Assembly (NCBI GenBank): GCA_938027685.1
Contig: CALJAM010000019.1
Location: 1 to 51,584, forward strand
Direction: 5' to 3'
Source: an uncultured Bryobacteraceae bacterium
GTDB lineage: Bacteria > Acidobacteriota > Terriglobia > Bryobacterales > Bryobacteraceae
DNA: 51,584 nt
The notes beneath the pieces were generated by a model. It made no database searches. It saw only the letters and a list, made by a program, of their open reading frames with translations, and was not told the DNA's origin. Shown here one piece after another: positions 26,387-34,800 of the stretch (position 1 is the first letter of the stretch; each line of letters begins with the position of its first letter). The position numbers and the translations under genes were made by a program.

Positions 26387-27769
26387 ATGCTCAGGCGACG
26401 CGACTTATTGAAATCCACGAGCCTCGTGTTCGCTCCCCGACGCTACAGGCGGCCCAATATTGTCTTCCTCTTGGCCGATGACCAGCGCTTCGACACCCTC
26501 CACGCCTTGGGCAACCCCGAAATTCGCACGCCCAATCTGGACGCGCTGGCGCGCCAAGGAAGCGCCTTCACGCACGCTTTCATCATGGGCAGCACGATGG
26601 GCGCCGTGTGCGTGCCCAGTCGCGCCATGCTGTTGAGCGGCCTGACGCTCTTCCGTGCCCACCGCGACCTGATCGACAAGAATGCACCCCAGCGCTCCGT
26701 CACCCTCCCCGAGTGGTTCAGGCAACAGGGCTACTACTGTTTCGGCGTCGGCAAGTGGCACAACCGGCCTAGCCTTTTCAGCCGCAGCTTCTCCCACGGC
26801 GCCAACATTTTCTTCGGCGGCATGAGCGACCACTGGAAGGTGCCGGTGGCCGATTACGATCCCAGCGGCGAGTATCCCAAGGCCAAGCGGCGCGTAGCCG
26901 AGAAATTTTCGAGCGAGCTCTTCACCGACTCCGCGGTCAGCTTCCTGCGCGAGTACAAGGAGGACAGGCCGTTCCTGCTCTATGTCGCCTACACCGCTCC
27001 CCACGATCCGCGCACGCCGCCGAAGCAGTACCTGGACTTGTATCCGCCCTCCAGGATCGCGTTGCCCCGGAACTTCCTACCCGAGCATCCCTTCGACAAC
27101 GGCGAATTGAAGATTCGCGACGAGCAGCTCGCACCCTGGCCCCGCACGCCCGAGGCGATCCGCGAGCACATAGCCGCCTACTACGCCATGATCACGTCGC
27201 TCGACGCCCAGATCGGCCGCATCCTCGAAACCCTGCTCGAAACAGGACGCGCTGCGGACACCATCGTCGTGTTCACCTCTGATAACGGCTTGGCCGTCGG
27301 CCGGCACGGGCTGATGGGCAAGCAGAACCTTTACGAACACAGCGTGCGCGTACCCCTGTTGATGCGCGGACCGGGTCTGCCGCGAGGTCGCACGATCGAC
27401 GCCCTGTGTTACCTGCTGGATCTGTACCCCACGCTCTGCGAACTGGCCGGGCTGCCGGTCCCCGAGGGTGTAGAGGGCAGGAGCCTCGTGCCGCTGCTGA
27501 AAGACCCTCGCGCGAGGTTCCGCGACACACTGTTCTTCGCTTACCGCGACTTCCAGCGCGCTGTGCGGACCGAACGCTGGAAGTTGATCCTCTATCAGGT
27601 CGGTGGCCGGCGCACGACGCAACTGTTCGATATCCGTAACGACCCCTGGGAATTGAACAATCTTGCGGCTGACCCTTCGCAGGTCGGCCGCATCGCGAAT
27701 CTGACCGCGATGCTCAGGAAGTGGATGGCAGAAACCGAGGATCCTCTCGATCTGGACAAGACCGGCTGA
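26387..27769 (+). CDS. Sulfatase (formylglycine-dependent), Tat-exported
   Basis: A 460-residue arylsulfatase-family enzyme that hydrolyses sulfate esters, probably of polysaccharides. The catalytic cysteine is Cys75 in the CxPSR signature (AVCVPSRAMLLSG), to be converted to formylglycine by a maturase not seen here. Metal ligands are in NIVFLLADDQR (D31, D32) and TIVVFTSDNGLAVGRHGLMGK. The N-terminus MLRRRDLLKSTSLVFA is a short Tat-like signal. An open frame extends 82 codons upstream but shows no domain, so the ATG in front of LRRRDLL is chosen. It faces the TonB-type receptor gene across 95 bases; together they suggest glycan use. Confidence 0.9.
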   Translation: MLRRRDLLKSTSLVFAPRRYRRPNIVFLLADDQRFDTLHALGNPEIRTPNLDALARQGSAFTHAFIMGSTMGAVCVPSRAMLLSGLTLFRAHRDLIDKNAPQRSVTLPEWFRQQGYYCFGVGKWHNRPSLFSRSFSHGANIFFGGMSDHWKVPVADYDPSGEYPKAKRRVAEKFSSELFTDSAVSFLREYKEDRPFLLYVAYTAPHDPRTPPKQYLDLYPPSRIALPRNFLPEHPFDNGELKIRDEQLAPWPRTPEAIREHIAAYYAMITSLDAQIGRILETLLETGRAADTIVVFTSDNGLAVGRHGLMGKQNLYEHSVRVPLLMRGPGLPRGRTIDALCYLLDLYPTLCELAGLPVPEGVEGRSLVPLLKDPRARFRDTLFFAYRDFQRAVRTERWKLILYQVGGRRTTQLFDIRNDPWELNNLAADPSQVGRIANLTAMLRKWMAETEDPLDLDKTG

Positions 27770-27864
27770 CGCTGCCCCGGCGCCGTCCGCCAAAAAGAAC
27801 CGTCGTTGCCCGCGAAGCCGGTACCTCCGGATCTGGCGCCCTTCGCCCCCCAGTGAGCCGCTTC

Positions 27865-30800
27865 TCAGAAACTTAGTTTCGCCGCCATGCTGATACGCCG
27901 CTGCTCCGGAAATTGAGTGGCGCTGACTTGTCCGAACAGCGTGCTGGTCGGCGTCGTGTTGGGCGCGGCGAACATGGCGTGGTTCAGCGCGTTCTGCGCT
28001 TCCGCGCGTAACTGCAAACGCAGACGTTCCCGGATGCGGATGTTCTTAAAAAGCGAAAGATCCCACTGATTGAAGCCGTCTCCGCGGATGTCGTTGAAGC
28101 GCGGCGGAAAGGCGCGAATGTTGTTGGCGAGTTGTTTGGCGCTGTCGCGTTCGAACCCGGCGTCGATGTTGAACCAGCGTTCGGCCTTGCGCCGGCCCAC
28201 GGGCAGAGTCACGTCCTTAATGTTGCCGTAAAAGATGATATTGCCGAAGCCCAGGGGCGGGCCGCTCTGTCCCTGATAAATCGCTTGCACCTGCCACCCG
28301 CCGACCAGGTGTTCGAGCCAGCCGCGAGCCCCGGAAAGCAGCGCCCGGCCGCGACCGAAGGGTAACTCGTAAATAGCCGTCAGGGCTATGTGCTGGGGAC
28401 GATCCTGCGGCGAAATCACCTCGTAGGGCACAGGATCCGAATCGTTCAGGAATTCCACCGCCTCCATGAATTTCGACCACGTGTAGGAGACGTGCATGGT
28501 AAATCCTCTTGCGAAGCGCTTCTCCAAACGTACTTGCAGAGAGTGGTACCAACTGTAGCCGACGTCGTCCAGCGTGGATAGGTCCACGAAGTGCGGGAAC
28601 GGCCTTAACAATTGTGAGCGCGGCACGTTGGCCCCGGCCAGCGCGCTGCCCGCGAACTCGGCAATGCCCGCAAAGGGATTGCGAACATTGGCGGTGAGGA
28701 AATCGATCACCGGCTGATCGCGTACGGGCGAGCGGCTCAACCAACGCGCCGGGACGAAGTTGACGGCTCTGGTGAGGTTCAGCAGCGAACCTCGGTTGCC
28801 GACATAACTGGTCTCGAGCATCCACCGCCAGGGCAACTCGCGCTGCAAACCGAGGCTCCAGCGCTGCATGTAGCCATTGCGCAGGCTGGGCGGGGAAAAC
28901 GAGGTGGATCGCCCCAGAAAGGTCCGCAGGCCGTTGGCCGCCCCGGCCGGCTTGAGGAAGCCGTCGGGGAAAGGATCCGCCAGCGTAGCGCGGAATGTGA
29001 GCCCGTTATCGAGGCTGGGATTGAGGTTCGTCCGCTGGGCAAATCCTTGCTGCCCCACGTCGTTACGCGTAGCCCCGTTCAGCTCGTAGAAAATTCCGTA
29101 GCCCCCGCGCCAAACGGTCTTCGGCGTCATCTGCCAGGCGATACCGAAGCGCGGCGCGAAGTTCGACTTGTCCGTGTCCCAAAGCCCTCTCGGAACGCCT
29201 CCCACCCCCGCGAAAAGCAATCCGCCCAGAGTCCGGAACTCGCTCACCGGCAGCTCCGGAATGGGACTGCGCGCATAATTGGCGCGGGCCTGCTCCTCGA
29301 TGGGATTCGGAGTGTGGAAGTCAAAGCCCCGGGTGGAACGGTTGTAGCGCTCGGTGATGGGGGTTTCCAGCTCGTAACGCAGCCCGAGGTTCAGCGTCAG
29401 CCTCGACGTCAGCTTCCAGTCGTCCTGAAAGTAAAGGCCCGCGAAGCGGGATTGCTGCGCCACGCTGGGATTGTCATCGCGCCCTCCCCCCGTGGGCAAT
29501 CCCAACAGAAAGGACGCCAGCCCTTGGCCGATGGGTGCCGCCGGAGAGTTATCCAACGGGCCCCGCGTCCACGTGGTTTGGAAGTCTATCGCCGGCGTGT
29601 AATTGCCCCAGGAGTAGCGGTTCTCCTGGAATACCCGTGTCTCGCCGCCGAACCGCAGCGAGTGGTTGCCGCGCGTATGCGTCACGTTGCCCGTAAGGAA
29701 ATGATAGTTGGTGACCGTGGAATAGCCGTTGTCCCGGCTCAACGCCTGCAATCCCTGAATCGTGATGTTGGGAATGATGGTCTGTTCCCGCTCGAGCAAC
29801 GCTACGAAACGGGGCGCAAAGCCCAGCGACGCCAGATCGTAGCCGAGCGAGTCCGGCCGCTCGGCCGTCGGGAACCTCGTCATCCCGTAGCGGACGTTCA
29901 GGAACGTACGCGGCGAAAGCACGTAGACGTCGTCCAGCGAGACCCCGCGGTGATCGCGAGACTGTACGTGTCCAACGGCGATGATGCCCGGGAAACGCCG
30001 ATTCGCCGGCTCCTCCAGGTCGGACCATGAGAACGACACGAAAAGACGATGCTTTTCGCGGAACACATGGTCGACCCGTACCGAGTGCGAGTAATAGTCA
30101 ATCTTGGTTCCGACCGGGGCAATGAAATTGTTCCGCCCCTCGGGATTCTCCGTCGAGTTAGGCAGGGGATAGAAATCCAGCAAGCGCTTCGCTACCGGAT
30201 CTATGCGACTGGCCGGGATGATGTTACCCGGCAGCGGCTGGCGCGAAAAGCGCCCTCCCGGAGCCGGCGCAATCGTGGCCGGATCGTAAATCTGGTAACG
30301 GCTCCCCAACGCCAGAAGTTCGCTGAAGTCGCCCGCCCGCTGACGCACGGTGGGAACAGTGTTCGTTCCCGTCACCGGCCGCTTGCGAAACAGCTTGTCC
30401 CAGCCGTAAATAAAAAAGGTCCGGCTCCGCACGATCGGTCCGCTGACGGTCGCCCGATAGCGGTTCGTCTGAGTCGGCGGCCATTGCGAGTTCTTCTTCT
30501 CCTCGGTGATGGGGCCCGTGTTGGGATCGAAGATGAATCGATTGACGAAGAAATTGCGCGTCATCAGCGGCCGTGAGTAGTGGCTGAACCATAAGTCGCC
30601 GTGCCACTCGTTCGTGCCGCCGCGGGTGACGATGTTGAACGTCGCGCCGGAAAAGCCGCCCTGGCTGGCGTCGAACGGCGCGGTCTGGATCTTCATCTCC
30701 TGAACCATCTCGGGCGGCGGCGAATAAGTAGCCATCCCGTTCTGGGTCATGATGGGATTGCCGTCCAGGGCAAACTGGTTGGACCTCGAGCGTGTGCCCA

Positions 30801-31362
30801 CGGCGGCGATGTTGCTCCAGGAGTCGTGCGCGTGCGGAAACCACCCGTGCGTGGATGCGTTCAGCGAAATGATGCCGGGCGTCAGCTGGAGCAGATAAGC
30901 CGGGTTGCCGCCCGCCAAAGGCAGATCCGCCAACCGGCGGCGGTCGACCAATTGCCCGACCGACGCTTCGCTGGCTTCCAATAGCGGTGTCTCAGCCGTC
31001 ACCGTGATGCTCTCGGTAATTTGGCCGGGCTCCAGCGTGATGTCCAGCGTGATGGCGTCGCCCACGCGCACCTCGATGTTGGGCCGCTCGAAGCGTTTGA
31101 AGCCCGGATGCTCGACTACGATGCGGTAATAGCCCGGATTCAGGTATAGCAACTGGTAGTTGCCGAGCTCGTTGGCCTCCGCGCCGATGTTCACCTCGGT
31201 TTGCGTGTGGATGGCGGTAACGCGCGCACCCGGCACCACAGCGCCGGATACGTCCCGCACCCGCCCTAGTATCCGCCCCCGCGGATCCTGCCCCAAGGCT
31301 GGATTGATTCCCAGAAGAATAACCGGCAGAAAGATAACCAGGACACCGCCCCCTTTCCTCAT
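27865..31362 (-). CDS. TonB-dependent-receptor-like outer membrane protein with CarboxypepD_reg domain
   Basis: A 1165-residue protein with a signal peptide (MRKGGGVLVIFLPVILLGINPALGQ). Residues about 28-110 form a carboxypeptidase-regulatory-like domain (GRILGRVRDVSGAVVPGARVTAI). A plug domain follows (VGQLVDRRRLADLPLAGGNPAYLLQLTPGI and TPLLEASEAS), then a long beta-barrel rich in aromatic/glycine strands. It ends in phenylalanine (SMAAKLSF), as outer-membrane beta-barrels do. Such OmpA/TonB-type proteins are a hallmark expansion in Acidobacteriota. The ATG at 31362 was preferred over one 14 codons upstream because it gives a clean signal peptide. The ligand is unknown; the adjacent sulfatase suggests a sulfated glycan. 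Confidence 0.9.
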   Translation of the reverse strand: MRKGGGVLVIFLPVILLGINPALGQDPRGRILGRVRDVSGAVVPGARVTAIHTQTEVNIGAEANELGNYQLLYLNPGYYRIVVEHPGFKRFERPNIEVRVGDAITLDITLEPGQITESITVTAETPLLEASEASVGQLVDRRRLADLPLAGGNPAYLLQLTPGIISLNASTHGWFPHAHDSWSNIAAVGTRSRSNQFALDGNPIMTQNGMATYSPPPEMVQEMKIQTAPFDASQGGFSGATFNIVTRGGTNEWHGDLWFSHYSRPLMTRNFFVNRFIFDPNTGPITEEKKNSQWPPTQTNRYRATVSGPIVRSRTFFIYGWDKLFRKRPVTGTNTVPTVRQRAGDFSELLALGSRYQIYDPATIAPAPGGRFSRQPLPGNIIPASRIDPVAKRLLDFYPLPNSTENPEGRNNFIAPVGTKIDYYSHSVRVDHVFREKHRLFVSFSWSDLEEPANRRFPGIIAVGHVQSRDHRGVSLDDVYVLSPRTFLNVRYGMTRFPTAERPDSLGYDLASLGFAPRFVALLEREQTIIPNITIQGLQALSRDNGYSTVTNYHFLTGNVTHTRGNHSLRFGGETRVFQENRYSWGNYTPAIDFQTTWTRGPLDNSPAAPIGQGLASFLLGLPTGGGRDDNPSVAQQSRFAGLYFQDDWKLTSRLTLNLGLRYELETPITERYNRSTRGFDFHTPNPIEEQARANYARSPIPELPVSEFRTLGGLLFAGVGGVPRGLWDTDKSNFAPRFGIAWQMTPKTVWRGGYGIFYELNGATRNDVGQQGFAQRTNLNPSLDNGLTFRATLADPFPDGFLKPAGAANGLRTFLGRSTSFSPPSLRNGYMQRWSLGLQRELPWRWMLETSYVGNRGSLLNLTRAVNFVPARWLSRSPVRDQPVIDFLTANVRNPFAGIAEFAGSALAGANVPRSQLLRPFPHFVDLSTLDDVGYSWYHSLQVRLEKRFARGFTMHVSYTWSKFMEAVEFLNDSDPVPYEVISPQDRPQHIALTAIYELPFGRGRALLSGARGWLEHLVGGWQVQAIYQGQSGPPLGFGNIIFYGNIKDVTLPVGRRKAERWFNIDAGFERDSAKQLANNIRAFPPRFNDIRGDGFNQWDLSLFKNIRIRERLRLQLRAEAQNALNHAMFAAPNTTPTSTLFGQVSATQFPEQRRISMAAKLSF

Positions 31363-31858
31363 GGCTGGCTTCCCCTGTCCCAATTGTTTGCCCCCTGTGC
31401 GCATTTGTCAATCCCCCTACGGCCCGATCCGCTAGCGCCGGGGACTCGATATGCTCCGGCGTCTGCCGGCCTAAGTGTTTCTCGACGCCCCCTGGTACCG
31501 CATCCGCCCGTTCCCGACCGCGCCGGGCCGGACACGGCAGCGCCTTCCCGCTCCCGTTTGCCCGAGTGACATTGCCTCACGGCCAACCCGGAAACCTAGC
31601 CCTTTCCACAAGCCTCTGTGCCGCGCAGGGTAGGGGCATCCTCTTGAGGGTTGCCAGTCAAGCAAGCCGGGCCAGCGGCCGTAACCTCACGGAGTGGAGC
31701 TGAAAGCCGCTTGCGAACCCGTAAGTTTGTTGACAGTAAATTCTTTCACCTACACCAAAACCTGCCGAGATCAAAGCTCGATAAATTTCTCGGCTTTGGC
31801 GTGCGGGTCGGCTCGATGCTCGGGTCTTCTCTGCCGAGCACTATGAGCGCCTCTTAAC
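31363..31858. other. Non-coding gap between the receptor and helicase genes
   Basis: This 496-base gap lies upstream of the receptor gene and downstream of the helicase gene, both on the minus strand. It must hold the receptor promoter. It also contains a pair of interleaved inverted repeats at 31765-31798. TTGACA on the plus strand at 31730-31735 has no good -10 partner. No convincing gene was found. Confidence 0.6.
31765..31798. repeat. Two interleaved inverted repeats
   Basis: CCGAGA (31765-31770) pairs with TCTCGG (31788-31793), and CAAAG (31772-31776) pairs with CTTTG (31794-31798). The two stems cannot easily form together because their 3' arms adjoin directly, so they look like alternative hairpins. 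The location is about 60 bases beyond the helicase stop codon. Confidence 0.4.
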
Positions 31859-34800
31859 CTATGAGCGCGGTGCGCATGCCGCCCACCCGCGTGAACGAAA
31901 CACTCGCAGGATGACTTGCAGAAACGCTCGCCGATTCTTGGTTAACCTGTCGAAGCCGTAGTGCTCGAGCACGGCGTGCATCAGCGCCTCGTCAGGGTCG
32001 GCTTCGCCTCCCTGCCGCTGAGCGAGCCCGCGCAGAACCTCCAGCAATTCCGACGGCGGGATTTCCAGCAGATCGCGCGATCCCCTTTCGCGCACTGCTA
32101 CGCGCGATGCCCCCGCCGCACGGATCTCCACGAACTCCGGCGATTCGACGCCGGTGAGGTTTTCGATCTCGATCTCGCCGGCTCTGCGCAATTGCATCAA
32201 TCCCCTGTCTAGCGCACGCCGGACTAGTTTCCCGGCTCGCTGCAGGCTCGGGCAGCTCCGAACGTACAGACGCACCAGCCGCCGCTTGTTCATGGGGCCC
32301 TCCTGTTCGATCAGGGCGCGCAGCGCCTCCCGGACGGCCGCAGCAGGTGCCTCTCGGGGATCCGGTAGCCCCCATCCTGCCTCCTCCTCAACCAGCCTTT
32401 CGTCAGCGCTGGCTTCTTCCGGTTCGTCCTCGGCCGCCACCTCCCCCTCTCCCTCGTCGGCTGCTTTCGCGGTTACGAAGACCGCGGGGCTGGTTAAAGT
32501 GGGACCCACCGCGGGCCGTATCCCCTGTTCCTCGCACGCCTCCACGATGCGCTGGATCGCTTGACTCCGATCCGCGTAGAACTCCGAGGCTCGCAGCCGC
32601 ACGAATCGCCAGCCGGCGCGCTCCAGCTGCCGCTGCCGCTGCAGATCGTACTCGTACCTCTCGGGTCCGTGCCATGCGTCCCCATCGCATTCCAGCGCCA
32701 GCCGGCTCTCTTCCCCCTCGATCACGAAATCGATGCGGTAACCGGCCACCTCGTACTGGGGCAGCAGCCGGTAGCCGAGCCGCAACAAGGCCAGCGCGAC
32801 GTCCACTTCGAACCAGCTCTCGTAGGGCTCCGGTTGCCTCCCGGGCTGACGTCCTCTCCGCAGCGCTTCCTGCTCGAGCCGCGCCGCATCCTCGTGCCGC
32901 TCCCGCAGTACTTGCGGTTCATTGAAGAAGTTCAGCAGACGGTAGCGCAGATCCTCCCGGCTTAAATCATGCAGTTGCACGCTGTGGAACAACCAGACCT
33001 GGTCGCGGGCGCGACTCATGGCCACGTTGAAGCGGCGTTTGGCCTCGATTTCGGTCAGCGCCCGGAAGGAATGGTTCGGCGCGATGACCAAGGATAGGAA
33101 TATGACGTCTCGTTGATCGCCCTGAAAGGTCGCCGGAACCCCGCACCGGAGCTTCCTTTCCTGTCGCACCGAAGCTGGAATGCGACGCGCCAGCTCTCGC
33201 TCGATCCGCTCCGCCTGAAGATGACCCTGTAAGACGATCACGCCCATGGTTTTGTCTTCGTAAGCCTCGTCCGCCAGGCACCGCTCGATAGCGTCCACAA
33301 TCGCCTCCGCTTCGGCCGGATTCTCGATGCGCCCAGCCTCTCCTCGGCACCAGCCGCCTTCCACGAAGACCGCCTTCAGGGGCTGCAATCTCTGCGGAGG
33401 CGGCTGACGCAGGGGGATCAGCGGCGCCTCGTGGTAACACAGCTCGTTGCTGAACCGGATGATCTCCGGCACGCAGCGGAAATGCTCGCGCAAGGTGATA
33501 AGTTGACCGAAGGCCCTGTCCGCCTGATCGTACAAACTGCAGTCCGGTCGAAACTCCTCCCGGAAGTGGAAACCCCACAGGTGGTCCCGCGTCAGGCGTG
33601 CAATGTCGTTCTCGGGGATTCCCACGGCCTCGGGGCTGTTCTGCATGTCATCCCCTACCACCACGATGCGTTTGGCCAACAGCAACAGCAGCAGGGATTC
33701 TAGACCGGCCTGCGAAGCCTCGTCCACTATGACCGTATCAAAGATGCCCGGCTGCGCCTCGCTCATTTCCCAAACCCGGTACAAGGGCATGATCCACGCC
33801 GGAATTTGCGGCAAGCACTCCAGCAAATAGCGCTGTGCCGCCCGACGATGGAGCCACGCGTAGGCCCCGGTTCCTCGACCCATCCTTCGCATGGCCTGTC
33901 CCCAGGCAATCAGGTTCTGACGCGTCCGGTCGTCCAGCCGCTGGAAAAACGCCGTCCAAGCCTTCAGCGATGCCAGCTCCCCCACCTTTTCTTCGATCCG
34001 AATCTGCACCTCGCGCCGCTGCTCCGCAAGGGCTTCCGCGTATCCCGGCTCCGTCACGCGGGCCAGCCACGCCCGAGCGTAAGCCCACACCCAAGCCTCT
34101 TTTAGCTCCCTGATTCGTTCCCCCCATCCGGCCTCTCCCTCTTTCGCCCGCAGCAGGGTCGCCAACTCGGGGCAGGAGGACTCAATTCGTCGCAACAGCC
34201 CCTCGTAGCGGACCAACTCAGGCTGTTCCTGGCGCAGCCTTTCGCGTACCGCCCACGCCGCCGCATACAGCCCGAGATCCCGGTCCCGGATGGCCTCTTC
34301 TAATTGGTGCACGCATGCATGGACACCACCCGACGCCAGTGCCGCCGAAACCCGATCCCGCCAGTCCGCTAGCTGCTTGCGGGCCCCCTCCAGTCGGCGC
34401 CGCGACAACTCCGCATGCACGCAGCGGATCCAGCGCGCACGATGGTCCTCTCGCCACAGCTCCAGTTGCTGCGCAACCGGAAGCAGCCTCAGAGATGCTG
34501 CGGCCGGCTGCGCGAAAACACCCACCAGGCCCTCCACTCCCTCGATCGCCCGCCGAACTTGCAAGACTAGCAACCGCCGGTTCTCCCTCGGCGCTTCCAT
34601 AGGCGCGGGCCAAAGCTGCCGGAACCGCTCGTATGCATGCTCGAACTCATAGAAAGCGACCACCTTGCGGAGATCTTCGGGCGAGCGCGGCGCTCGGCCA
34701 TCGATGCGGAAGATCTGCTCAATGTAAGCGGTCTCACGAATGACTCGCGGCGCCAAAATCCACCAGCCCCGCCACCCCCCTCCTTGAAGATGCTCCAATC

